A stretch of 55,699 bases of DNA. Origin: CALVUJ01 sp045119835 (GTDB lineage: Bacteria; Bacillota_I; Bacilli_A; RFN20; DUOF01). The position numbers and the translations under genes are program-made. The notes below the pieces were generated by a model. It was not told where the DNA came from and did not search any database. It worked only from the letters and a program-made list of their open reading frames with translations. How positions within the stretch are numbered: the first letter of the stretch is position 1; each line of letters starts with the position of its first letter. Location: the NCBI GenBank assembly GCA_045119835.1, contig JBGVED010000012.1, forward strand, positions 1-55,699, written 5' to 3'. Positions 8,740 to 15,985 of this stretch are shown here, in pieces.

Positions 8740-9862
8740 AAATTTTTCTTAAATAACAACGTCTTTTTCTTATAAGTTCTGCGTCGTAATTTTCCCATTG
8801 GCTTCTAACTTTATAATTAGTTTCTAACTCTGGTCCTGTTTCAGCAAACTTTATTCCATCTTCCATTGCACACTTTGTTACATCACTCATTAATATAGCA
8901 TTTAGTCCATATCCTTGATATTCTTCTTTAATTGCTACTATATACATTTCTAAAGTGTCATTTTTCTTTAACGCTTTTAATAAATGGAACCAGCCAAATG
9001 GGAACATCTTTCCCTTAGCTTTAATGCTAGCTTTCGCTAAAGATGGAACTAAAACGCCAAATCCTACAACTTTATCTTCTTTATCTACAATAATTGGAAC
9101 ATATTTTAAATCTACAAGACCTATGTATTGATCTATAAATTGTTTTATTTGTTTATCTGTCAACATTACTGTTCCATGCAAAGCGTAAAAAGCTTTATTA
9201 TATACATCAAAAGCATCATAAATATAAGGAAGTATATCTTTTGCTTTTTTAAATTTTAATAATTTAAAACCAAATTTTTTTAAAACCGCATCTTTTACCC
9301 TTTCTATTCTAGGATCAATTTTTTCAGGGATCTTTACTAAATACTCAACATTATCAACATCTTTTTCAAATCCTAACTCTTCCATATGTTTAACGTAATA
9401 AGGATAATTGTAACTAGTTATAGACATTCCTATTTTATCAAACCCTTCGATTAATAAACCATGTCTATCGAAATCAACAAATCCTAGAGGGCCTGCAAAA
9501 GTATCCATGCCTTTTTCTTTTCCCCAATTTCCAATATATTCAAACATTGCTTTACTAACTTCTATATCATCTATTACATCAAAATGTGTAAAACGCAAAT
9601 GTTTTTCATTTACTTTTTCATTATATTTATAGTTTATAATACCTACTAATCTACCAACAACTTTATTTTCTTTATAAGCTAAAATTATAACTGAATCACA
9701 GTATTCATACGCACCATTTTTCTTTCTATCAAATGTTACTTTAATATCGCTATGAAGTTGAGGAACATAGCAATCATTTCCTTTGTATAAATCATCCGCA
9801 AATTTAATGAATTTATTTAAATCTTTTTTTGTTTTAACTTCTTTTATAATAATATTTGACAT
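8738..9862 (-). CDS. GNAT-fold protein of unknown substrate
   Basis: A 374-residue soluble protein. Residues about 1-170 and 180-370 each look like an acyl-CoA N-acyltransferase-like unit: the first has LAYKENKVVGRLVGIIN (about 61-77), the second has VVGFGVLVPS and LEMYIVAIKEEYQGYGLNA with QGYGLNA resembling the acetyl-CoA pyrophosphate loop. AGPLGFVDFDRHGLL (about 124-138) is characteristic of a group of conserved hypothetical proteins annotated as GNAT-like (YghO-type). Substrate and reaction are not known. It has its own promoter and terminator and is divergent from the yigZ-family gene. The ribosome site is GAGGGTGAT before ATG 9862. Confidence 0.75.
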   Translation of the reverse strand: MSNIIIKEVKTKKDLNKFIKFADDLYKGNDCYVPQLHSDIKVTFDRKKNGAYEYCDSVIILAYKENKVVGRLVGIINYKYNEKVNEKHLRFTHFDVIDDIEVSKAMFEYIGNWGKEKGMDTFAGPLGFVDFDRHGLLIEGFDKIGMSITSYNYPYYVKHMEELGFEKDVDNVEYLVKIPEKIDPRIERVKDAVLKKFGFKLLKFKKAKDILPYIYDAFDVYNKAFYALHGTVMLTDKQIKQFIDQYIGLVDLKYVPIIVDKEDKVVGFGVLVPSLAKASIKAKGKMFPFGWFHLLKALKKNDTLEMYIVAIKEEYQGYGLNAILMSDVTKCAMEDGIKFAETGPELETNYKVRSQWENYDAELIRKRRCYLRKI

Positions 9863-9882
9863 ATAATCACCCTCACAAGAAA

Positions 9883-9911
9883 ATTTTAACTTATTTGTTG
9901 TTAATTTCCAA
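9883..9911 (-). promoter_or_regulatory. Likely promoter of the GNAT-like gene
   Basis: On the minus strand TTGGAA (9906-9911), 17-base spacer, TAAAAT (9883-9888), placed 20-50 bases before the start codon at 9862. Confidence 0.5.
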
Positions 9912-9939
9912 TTTATTTAAATGTTTTTTTTATTTATAG

Positions 9940-9945
9940 TATAAT
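9940..9945 (+). promoter_or_regulatory. -10 element of the yigZ-family gene
   Basis: A perfect TATAAT on the plus strand 16 bases before the chosen ATG at 9962. No good -35 is visible at 17 bases (TTAAAT at 9917-9922). If used, the transcript would start near 9952 with a leader of about 10 bases or less. Confidence 0.45.
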
Positions 9946-9961
9946 ATGTTTGGTGAAGCAA

Positions 9962-10540
9962 ATGAAAATGCAAGTAAAAGATAGTATAACTAATGAAATA
10001 ATAATAACTAAATCTAAATTTATAACATTTCTTTTCCCTGTTTTTTCTTTAGAAGAGATTAAAGAAAAATTAAATGAATTCAAAGAAAATTATAAGGATG
10101 CTACTCACATTTGCTACAGTTACATTCTCGATGAAAATACTTTTAAATATTATGATGATGGCGAACCCAGTTCTACTGCTGGAGCCCCTATTTATCAAGT
10201 TTTAAAAGGCAATGATTTGGTGTATACTATGTGCGTTGTTATTCGCTATTTTGGAGGCACAAAATTAGGTGTTGGAGGACTTGTTAAAGCTTATAGTAAT
10301 AGTTGCATAGAAGCCTTAAAAAAAGCTAATATATCTATGTATGAAACTTTAGATACTTATATATTATCAACCAACTATTCTTTCTATGATAAACTTGAAT
10401 ATTTTTTAAGAAGCAACAGCATAGATATAGTAGAAAAAAGTTTCGATGAAAAGATAACTTTAAAAATAAAAACAAATGAAAAAAGCCTCGAGTTAATTCG
10501 AGACTCCTTTTCTTATAATATCAAAATAGAAAAACTATAA
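9962..10540 (+). CDS. YigZ/IMPACT (UPF0029) family protein
   Basis: A 192-residue soluble protein of the YigZ/IMPACT family (B. subtilis yvyE). The N-terminal UPF0029 domain shows KSKFITFLFPV, the conserved DDGEPSSTAGAPI (about 64-76), VIRYFGGTKLGVGGLVKAY (about 92-110); a ferredoxin-like DUF1949-type domain follows. Its eukaryotic relative regulates translation through Gcn1; the bacterial role is unresolved. The start is uncertain: TTG 9950, GTG 9953, ATG 9962 and ATG 9968 are all in frame. ATG 9962 is preferred because GGTGA lies 5 bases upstream and a TATAAT at 9940 would put transcription start near 9952. This is the only plus-strand gene in the window, divergent from the GNAT-like gene. 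Its last 6 bases overlap the end of the convergent gene. Confidence 0.93.
   Translation: MKMQVKDSITNEIIITKSKFITFLFPVFSLEEIKEKLNEFKENYKDATHICYSYILDENTFKYYDDGEPSSTAGAPIYQVLKGNDLVYTMCVVIRYFGGTKLGVGGLVKAYSNSCIEALKKANISMYETLDTYILSTNYSFYDKLEYFLRSNSIDIVEKSFDEKITLKIKTNEKSLELIRDSFSYNIKIEKL
10479..10505 (-). terminator. Terminator of the pilin-like pair, inside the yigZ-family coding region
   Basis: On the minus strand an 8-bp stem with one G-U pair (10498-10505 with 10484-10491), a 6-base loop, then GCTTTTTTC. It stands about 30 bases past the stop of the 254-residue gene, so it serves that transcript, although the bases are also codons of the convergent plus-strand gene. Confidence 0.75.
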
Positions 10541-11299
10541 ATTAAATGCATTTTTGAAAAATCCTGTTATTACCCCTACTAATGTTGTTGCAGCGTAGGT
10601 TATAGCAACACCTATAACCAACCATTTTAAAGCGCCAACTTTTTCTCTTCTTAAAGAAGCATCATCTGCTCCTTTTACAATTTGAACCCCTAATATACCA
10701 CCTTTTACTACTAAATACAAACCAGTTACAATATATATAACCGGCAAAATTATAAAGTTTGTTATTTCTTTAATTTTTTCTAGTAGAGATCTAATTCTAG
10801 AATCCTTAATTGTTGCATCTTTATCAGCACCATTAAGATAAGTATCTTCTGTATCAACAATTTGTACTGAACTTATTGATGGGGAACCATATATGCTTTC
10901 AGTTCCTGTGTATGCATTACTTGTGCCAAAAAAAGCTTCCACTCGAACACGATACTCATAATCCCCTTCTAAATTAAGATTGAATTCATAAGTGCCTGAA
11001 CCTTTATATGGGGTGTTTGAATCTGATTCTAAAATAGTTTTTGCAGAATAACCTCCGTTATCGCACATTTCTCCTTTTACACAATAATAAACATCTATTT
11101 TTCTTAATCCATATTTATATTCTACGTAAACTTTTCCATTTTTATAGATTTTCATCGAACTTATGGTTTCTCCGAAAATATCTTCATTTACTGTCGAATC
11201 CACAATTGATGAAGCCTCTACAATTTCTTGATTAATAACATTTGTAAATAACAAGGTTACTATTAGTAGTAAAGTAAATTTAAATACTCCTTTTTTCAT
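10535..11299 (-). CDS. Secreted protein with C-terminal pilin-like (TrbC/VirB2-type) two-helix hairpin
   Basis: A 254-residue protein of unknown function. It has a signal sequence (about 1-29), a beta-rich extracellular part (about 35-150) with one close cysteine pair (CVKGEMC), a short helix, then two hydrophobic helices (about 180-202 and 220-245) joined by a charged loop. The helical hairpin, with a GALKWLVIGVAITYAA second helix, resembles TrbC/VirB2-type pilins or small conjugation-channel subunits, but the large ectodomain is not part of a normal pilin and no VirB4/VirD4 ATPase is nearby. It starts 1 base after the stop of its upstream neighbour, which has the same layout, so the pair is translationally coupled. 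The stop is TAG, overlapping the tail of the convergent gene. Layout clear, function inferred weakly. Confidence 0.8.
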   Translation of the reverse strand: MKKGVFKFTLLLIVTLLFTNVINQEIVEASSIVDSTVNEDIFGETISSMKIYKNGKVYVEYKYGLRKIDVYYCVKGEMCDNGGYSAKTILESDSNTPYKGSGTYEFNLNLEGDYEYRVRVEAFFGTSNAYTGTESIYGSPSISSVQIVDTEDTYLNGADKDATIKDSRIRSLLEKIKEITNFIILPVIYIVTGLYLVVKGGILGVQIVKGADDASLRREKVGALKWLVIGVAITYAATTLVGVITGFFKNAFNL

Positions 11300-11300
11300 A

Positions 11301-12392
11301 TTATTCCCCTATATAATCTTGGACTAATTTTATAAGAGGCTTTAAGGCAAATAATACAATAAGAGCAAGAGCTATTCCAATTAAAATGTTACGAAGTTTT
11401 TTAACACTTTCTTGTCTTTCTTGTGGTTCATCTGAAGATTTTACAATCTTATATCCTAATACTGCAATGCTTATACCAGCAGCAATTAATAATATTGTTA
11501 TTAATGTAGGGATTAGAGTATCATATATAAGAGCCTCCACATCGCCTGCTCCACCTTCTACTTTTGAATTATCTACTTTTACATAAACAGTACCATTAGT
11601 TCCTCCTATTTTATTACTAGGAATAACTTCTCTAGATGCAACATCACCTTTGTAAATTCTATTTCCAATAAGAGTTATATATTTCATATTTGCAGCTGAG
11701 CAATCATTGTAGTCTTTTTTTACTGATTCACTCACATTCCAAGGATCTGACACTCCACAAATATATCTATAAATTCTAGAATAGACTGAAACATGTTGTT
11801 TTGGTTCCCTATTTCTATTATCTGTTCCTCTTCTTACAACACACTTTTCATCACTTTCTCCACATTCAACACTATCTACATCATAATATAAGTATTTATA
11901 TTGAGTTGAACTAGTGCTAGCAGTTTTTTCAACGTTAATAAATGATGCGATAAATTCTAGTTTTAAAATTTCTTCATAATTAAAATAATTAAATAGATGA
12001 ATTGTTTTTGTAGCTGTTAGTTTTTGGTTGCCATTTTCGTCTTTTTCATCATTGTAGTCTCCACCAACATGTATTATTTCTGGCTTTGAAACAAATGTTT
12101 CGCAAGCATTGGCTGATGAAGCATATTTAGAACAGCTATAAACAAAAATCATTACTTCAGCAAACCCATGAGAGTACGTTATCTCTATCTTCCCTTTTTC
12201 AGATACCGTTATTTTATTAACAATATTACGCTCGTATTGATTCTTCTTTGGAACTGTATAATTATAAACAGATATGGTACCCTCAGCAGGAGCATATAAA
12301 GCTTCTACTTTATAATTTGAATAATAAAATCCACCAACAATAGTAAATAATAAGATAAAAACAGATATAATAAATTTAGATGTTTTCTTCAT
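11301..12392 (-). CDS. Secreted protein with pilin-like C-terminal hairpin, paralogue-like partner
   Basis: A 363-residue protein of unknown function. ATG 12392 is chosen because GAAGG precedes it at 8 bases and an upstream extension to 12446 would run through the promoter. Signal sequence about 1-31; a beta-rich ectodomain with six or more cysteines, several in pairs (CSKYASSANAC, CGESDEKC); then two membrane helices (about 290-315 and 331-352) separated by the charged loop KIVKSSDEPQERQESVKKLR. This is the same plan as the 254-residue neighbour; both ectodomains open with a matching beta strand pattern (KGKIEITYSHG versus NGKVYVEYKYG), which suggests an old duplication. It could be a two-component surface fibre or membrane channel. 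A clear promoter lies upstream and the pair shares the terminator inside the yigZ-family gene. Confidence 0.8.
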   Translation of the reverse strand: MKKTSKFIISVFILLFTIVGGFYYSNYKVEALYAPAEGTISVYNYTVPKKNQYERNIVNKITVSEKGKIEITYSHGFAEVMIFVYSCSKYASSANACETFVSKPEIIHVGGDYNDEKDENGNQKLTATKTIHLFNYFNYEEILKLEFIASFINVEKTASTSSTQYKYLYYDVDSVECGESDEKCVVRRGTDNRNREPKQHVSVYSRIYRYICGVSDPWNVSESVKKDYNDCSAANMKYITLIGNRIYKGDVASREVIPSNKIGGTNGTVYVKVDNSKVEGGAGDVEALIYDTLIPTLITILLIAAGISIAVLGYKIVKSSDEPQERQESVKKLRNILIGIALALIVLFALKPLIKLVQDYIGE

Positions 12393-12417
12393 TTTCAATA
12401 CCTTCTTCCTTATTAAA

Positions 12418-12446
12418 ATTATATCTATTATTTTACTTTGTTGCAA
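12418..12446 (-). promoter_or_regulatory. Strong sigma-A promoter of the pilin-like pair
   Basis: On the minus strand TTGCAA (12441-12446), exactly 17 bases, then TATAAT (12418-12423), 26 bases before the ATG at 12392 with a good ribosome site between. One of the best promoter matches in the window. Confidence 0.7.
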
Positions 12447-12499
12447 TAAATCTTATTTTCAAATGTCTATTATTGGGTAATATTAGCAAAATTTATAAT

Positions 12500-12523
12500 T
12501 AAAAACTCTAGTTTCCTAGAGTC
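12500..12523 (-). terminator. Terminator after the SpoIIQ-like gene
   Basis: ACTCTAG / CTAGAGT stem (12505-12511 with 12516-12522), GAAA tetraloop on the minus strand, then TTTTTAATT. It begins right at the stop codon. Confidence 0.85.
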
Positions 12524-13189
12524 TTAATTTATACCTTTAATTTCTTGGCTATAATATTTATTTGGATTTATAATTTTTTCATTTTTCATTAAAGAAAAGT
12601 GTAAATGATTATTTAGTGTAGCATCTATGGTATTAGTTCCTGCTTTTGCTATAAGTTCCCCTTGTTTAACATTGTCTCCAACATTTACTTTAACATCAGT
12701 TAAACTTCCGTATATAGCAGTCAAACCTTGATCATTTTTAATATAAACCATGTATCCGTATAAAGGGTCTAATTTCCTTTCACTTACAACTCCACTAAAA
12801 GCAGCAACCACATCAAAATTAGTGTTGTTATAAGAATACTCCATTGCGGTTGATGGGGTATACTTTCCTTTATATTCAAGGATTGATTGTTGTTGTATTT
12901 CTTCACTATCATTTGTATCAAAGAAATATCTTTCAACTTTAGCATTTACACTAAAAGGTTTTAACAGTTTTTCAACTACAACAACAGGAGTCTGCGGATC
13001 TTTATTTTGATCGTTTTGATCATTTTTGTTTTCATCATCAACTGATGGATTTACCACTACAAGCTCTCCTTCTTTTTTATTTGAGAAAATCATTATTCCT
13101 CCAAATAAAAATATTGCTAAAATAGATACTACAATTGCAGCTTTTACTTCTTTTGTTAATGACACTTTTTTTAATTTTTCTTTAGCCAT
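12524..13189 (-). CDS. SpoIIQ-like membrane-anchored LytM/M23 domain protein
   Basis: A 221-residue protein: cytoplasmic tail, one membrane helix (about 17-36), acidic linker rich in Asp, Asn and Gln, then a LytM (M23) domain (about 80-215). It matches B. subtilis SpoIIQ along the domain: RYFFDTNDSEEIQQQSI, KYTPSTAM, FDVVAAFSGVV, DPLYGYMVYIKND, SLTDVKVNVGDNVKQGELI. SpoIIQ sits in the forespore membrane and binds SpoIIIAH across the septum. The first zinc-ligand motif (HxxxD) is gone, replaced around MEYSYNN, while the second (HLH in NNHLHFSL) remains, so it is probably not an active endopeptidase. No other clear sporulation gene is present, so it may be a general wall protein. Ribosome site TTGAGGTGA; own terminator. 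Confidence 0.8.
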   Translation of the reverse strand: MAKEKLKKVSLTKEVKAAIVVSILAIFLFGGIMIFSNKKEGELVVVNPSVDDENKNDQNDQNKDPQTPVVVVEKLLKPFSVNAKVERYFFDTNDSEEIQQQSILEYKGKYTPSTAMEYSYNNTNFDVVAAFSGVVSERKLDPLYGYMVYIKNDQGLTAIYGSLTDVKVNVGDNVKQGELIAKAGTNTIDATLNNHLHFSLMKNEKIINPNKYYSQEIKGIN

Positions 13190-13273
13190 TTTTGTTCACC
13201 TCAATAAGATTTTTCCCACCTTAATGAAGTTTATTCTTTTTATCTTAAAATTTATTAAAAAAAAGATAAATAT

Positions 13274-13717
13274 TTATTTACCTTTTTCATACTCGTCTAT
13301 TAAATCAAGTCTCTGTTGATACCTTCCTTCTAAAAAAGAAGTATTCATAAATGTTAATAATAGTTCATAAGCGTCTTTAACATTAGTCTTTTCGGCTGCT
13401 AATGCTAAAACATTTATATTCACATGTTCTCTAGCTCTTTTTACATCTTCTTTTTCTTGAGCGCATATACATCTTATCCCTTTTACTTTGTTTGCAGCAA
13501 TTGTAACTCCATCTCCACTACCACAAATAACTACCCCTAAATCACACTCCTTGTTTTTTACTGATTCTGCCACTTTAAATGCAAAAACAGGGTAGTCACA
13601 CCTTTCTTCATTAAAACATCCATAATCCTCGAAAGATAAACCTTCCTCTTTCATTTTTTTCGCTAATTCACTTTTTAATATATATCCTCTGTGATCACTA
13701 CATATAGCTATCTTCAT
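13274..13717 (-). CDS. rpiB: Ribose-5-phosphate isomerase B
   Basis: A 147-residue RpiB/LacAB family sugar-phosphate isomerase, interconverting ribose 5-phosphate and ribulose 5-phosphate in the pentose phosphate pathway. Visible: the N-terminal phosphate-binding strand IAICSDHRGYILK (3-15), catalytic Cys65 in VVICGSGDG, the AANKVKGIRC segment, and the REHVNINVLAL motif with the family His. The usual CGTGIG reads CGSGDG here, a modest deviation that leaves open a related aldose isomerase. ATG 13717 is preferred over ATG 13723, which almost touches the GGAGG site. Stands alone with its own promoter. Confidence 0.9.
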   Translation of the reverse strand: MKIAICSDHRGYILKSELAKKMKEEGLSFEDYGCFNEERCDYPVFAFKVAESVKNKECDLGVVICGSGDGVTIAANKVKGIRCICAQEKEDVKRAREHVNINVLALAAEKTNVKDAYELLLTFMNTSFLEGRYQQRLDLIDEYEKGK

Positions 13718-13740
13718 AATCATTCCTCCAATTATATTTA

Positions 13741-13769
13741 ATGTTACACAAATAAATTTTTTTATTCAA
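13741..13769 (-). promoter_or_regulatory. Likely rpiB promoter
   Basis: On the minus strand TTGAAT (13764-13769), 17 bases, TGTG followed by TAACAT (13741-13746), 24 bases before the ATG. Confidence 0.45.
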
Positions 13770-13788
13770 TTATTTGAGTTTATATTAT

Positions 13789-14997
13789 TTAACGTTTTTT
13801 TTGTTGATTAGAACTTATTTTTTCTCTAGTTTCTTTCAATATATTATAATGCGATAATTTTTCCTTTACTTCTTTAGTTTGCCCCCAAATACAATGTTCC
13901 TTGAATTCATCAATAACATCCAACATCTTTTCTTTATCAACTTTGCCGATAGCTTTTTCTATTTTTTGTTTCATGCATTTTGCTAAAACTTCTTGTAACA
14001 ATAGATGGTCACTTTCTTTATTATACTTTTTTATTTCATATAGTTGGCTAAGTAAATTTGTCCATGCATCTTCCTTGTTTTTAAATTTTTCTTTAAAAAT
14101 CTCATTATAATTATCGTTAAAAAATTGTATTGTGCGTGATGGATTTAAATACATTCCTGTAAATGTAAGTTTATTACCTAGTATAGTTTTTAATAAGTAA
14201 CCATATTCTGTAATTGCACAATTACTGCTCTCGGCATTTCTAACTATTCTATAAGCACCGTCTTTATAGGTAACATATCCTTGTTTGGTTACATTAGCGC
14301 TATCTAAAGACTCTGTTTCATTAAATATTTCATTTAATTCGTCAAATCCTTTAACTTCACGATACGTTTTTATTCCTTTATTTGTACTAGAAAAATGAAA
14401 TCCACTGGATATATATTGATCGAAATTAGCATATGGATTTTTATCTTTTAATTTCTCATATGTATTTGTAATATTTTCATATTTCCCATGTTTGTAGTTT
14501 CTTATTTCATCTATTATTTTTTTATATGCTTGCCTAAATCTTATATCCAAACATTCGTTAGTATATCTAGTTTGAAGAGCATGTTCAAATTCGTGCATCA
14601 CTACTTTTCTTGCTGCATCCTTACGCAATTGATTAAAATCACTTCTTTGTGTGTCTAAAACTTTATTTAATTGATTTTTTATTTTTTCTTCATTAAAATG
14701 AATACTCATATCACTTGGCTGATAATCACCTTTAAATGGAGAATCTTTTTGAAAGGACCAAACATTTCTTAACAATCTATTAAGAAAAAAATCTTCTAAT
14801 GAATAAACTCCATTATTTGCTTTTATAACATACTTATCATATGGATCATCTGCAATTGTTATGCCGTTAGGAAATGAGGAAGAATATTTGTCTATTAATT
14901 GAGGAATAACTTCTTTTATAAGATTAGCATAATTAGAAGGAACGTTTATTGCTCTAGCCCAACAATCTACAAAATCATTTATTTTTTCCCTATTCAT
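13789..14997 (-). CDS. Putative zinc metallopeptidase with HEFEH motif, unknown family
   Basis: A 402-residue soluble protein that I do not recognise as a whole. It carries a zincin signature HEFEH (His135, Glu136, His139) in the helix RKVVMHEFEHALQTRYT, preceded by a region rich in charged residues. There is no signal peptide or membrane helix, so it should act in the cytoplasm or be exported another way. The rest (about 150-400) is predicted helix-rich and lysine-rich with no motif I can name; the third zinc ligand is not evident. ATG 14997 is chosen over GTG 15006, which nearly touches the GGGAAG site. Neighbours give no functional clue. Possibilities include a housekeeping peptidase of an uncultured lineage or an effector-like protease. 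Confidence 0.6.
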   Translation of the reverse strand: MNREKINDFVDCWARAINVPSNYANLIKEVIPQLIDKYSSSFPNGITIADDPYDKYVIKANNGVYSLEDFFLNRLLRNVWSFQKDSPFKGDYQPSDMSIHFNEEKIKNQLNKVLDTQRSDFNQLRKDAARKVVMHEFEHALQTRYTNECLDIRFRQAYKKIIDEIRNYKHGKYENITNTYEKLKDKNPYANFDQYISSGFHFSSTNKGIKTYREVKGFDELNEIFNETESLDSANVTKQGYVTYKDGAYRIVRNAESSNCAITEYGYLLKTILGNKLTFTGMYLNPSRTIQFFNDNYNEIFKEKFKNKEDAWTNLLSQLYEIKKYNKESDHLLLQEVLAKCMKQKIEKAIGKVDKEKMLDVIDEFKEHCIWGQTKEVKEKLSHYNILKETREKISSNQQKKR

Positions 14998-15023
14998 TTT
15001 ACTCACTTCCCTATGCCATAACT

Positions 15024-15047
15024 AAATTATAAATTTTTTTATAATTT
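15024..15047. repeat. AT-only inverted repeat upstream of the HEFEH gene
   Basis: A perfect 10-bp inverted repeat (AAATTATAAA, 4 bases, TTTATAATTT) 27-50 bases before the start of the HEFEH gene. It contains TATAAT on the minus strand, so it may be a promoter overlapped by an operator, or a weak terminator of the preceding small gene. Confidence 0.35.
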
Positions 15048-15071
15048 TAGTCACTCAAAAAAGAGAATTTG

Positions 15072-15473
15072 TTATTTATTAAAGAAAAATTTGGAAAAAT
15101 AAAACTTAACTCTAATGTTTGAAGTATCACAAGCGTCTTTTTTCAACTCTCCGCTTATTGCCTTACCTTCCCCTTTTCCTACATATACAACAATAACACC
15201 ATCTTCATATTTTGCTACACTCCCTTCTTTAGCAAATCTATCTATGTTATTTATAACAGCATCTTGATGTAAACTTGGATCCAAGTAATTTATTAGTTGA
15301 TTATACTCATCTATTAAATACTCTTTATATGTATAAGCTTGTAGTAAATCTCCTGCCGAATTACTATTTGTCACAACTCTATATTGATAAGAAAATTGTT
15401 TTGTTGTTTGCAAAATCCCTCCTGCAACTAACCCTGTTGATAAAACTATTGTTGTTATTATTCTTTTTATCAT
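15072..15473 (-). CDS. Small exported or membrane-anchored protein, unknown
   Basis: A 133-residue protein with a positively charged start and hydrophobic helix (MIKRIITTIVLSTGLVAGGIL) that is either a signal peptide or a membrane anchor, followed by a short mixed alpha/beta domain of about 100 residues (YKEYLIDEYNQLINYLD, then VIVVYVGKGEGKAISGEL). One cysteine. No family recognised. The ribosome site GGTGAT precedes ATG 15473. The upstream terminator suggests its own transcription unit. Confidence 0.6.
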   Translation of the reverse strand: MIKRIITTIVLSTGLVAGGILQTTKQFSYQYRVVTNSNSAGDLLQAYTYKEYLIDEYNQLINYLDPSLHQDAVINNIDRFAKEGSVAKYEDGVIVVYVGKGEGKAISGELKKDACDTSNIRVKFYFSKFFFNK

Positions 15474-15516
15474 CTATATCACCAAACAAAGTATTGGACA
15501 ATAAATCGATTTTATA

Positions 15517-15541
15517 CAAAAAAAAATAGGATTTCTCCTAT
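15517..15541 (-). terminator. Terminator after the 122-residue gene
   Basis: ATAGGA / TCCTAT stem (15526-15531 with 15536-15541), GAAA loop on the minus strand, followed by nine T. The TAG stop of the gene is inside the stem. Confidence 0.8.
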
Positions 15542-15906
15542 CTTTTTGATTTGTTTGTTTTTACTAATTCTTTTGAACAAGTTACTACAGCACCTGTAAT
15601 TTGATCTGTGGATGAATTGTATTGATAAGTAAAACCTTTTAAGTCATACCCTTCTTTTTCTAGTAACATTTTAAAGATTTCTTGCACTTCCTCCGCTTCT
15701 AACCTTTTAGAGAATTCTCTTTTCTTGCCCAAAGCTTGAATAGAACCATAAATTTTTATTACTCCTGTTATCGTAGATCCATCATAATAATTTGTACCAG
15801 GTATCACTGATTTTAAAACATCTACAGTTACTTCCATTTCTTCCTGTTCTTCAAAATATTTTTTTACTATTTCTTTAATATCTTCAGTACTAAAATTTAA
15901 ATTCAT
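15538..15906 (-). CDS. Small cytoplasmic protein, unknown
   Basis: A 122-residue protein without signal peptide. The first 30 residues are an acidic helix (FSTEDIKEIVKKYFEEQEEM), followed by a beta-alpha domain with VKSVIPGTNYYDGS-like loop and an alternating strand at the end (GFTYQYNSSTDQITGAVV). The length and strand pattern recall small DUF-type domains, but no family is claimed. ATG 15906 is selected because AGAGG lies 8 bases upstream; an earlier GTG at 15915 overlaps that site. A promoter with TTGAAA and TACAAT precedes it and a terminator follows, so it is monocistronic. Confidence 0.65.
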   Translation of the reverse strand: MNLNFSTEDIKEIVKKYFEEQEEMEVTVDVLKSVIPGTNYYDGSTITGVIKIYGSIQALGKKREFSKRLEAEEVQEIFKMLLEKEGYDLKGFTYQYNSSTDQITGAVVTCSKELVKTNKSKR

Positions 15907-15928
15907 ATCTAACACCTCTTCTAGTTAT

Positions 15929-15956
15929 ATTGTACCAAATTCACTATCAATTTCAA
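15929..15956 (-). promoter_or_regulatory. Promoter of the 122-residue gene
   Basis: On the minus strand TTGAAA (15951-15956), 16 bases, TGG then TACAAT (15929-15934), 23 bases from the ATG. It abuts the typA terminator. Confidence 0.55.
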
Positions 15957-15985
15957 TAAAAAAGGATTGTTTTCCACAACCCTTT
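15957..15985 (-). terminator. typA terminator
   Basis: A 10-bp stem with one G-U pair (15976-15985 with 15961-15970), loop GGAAA, then TTTATTG on the minus strand, directly at the typA stop. Confidence 0.75.

Noticed and set aside
10535..12392. A conjugative element or type IV secretion cluster
   Set aside because: Only pilin-like hairpins are present; no VirB4, VirD4, relaxase, integrase or attachment site is seen nearby.
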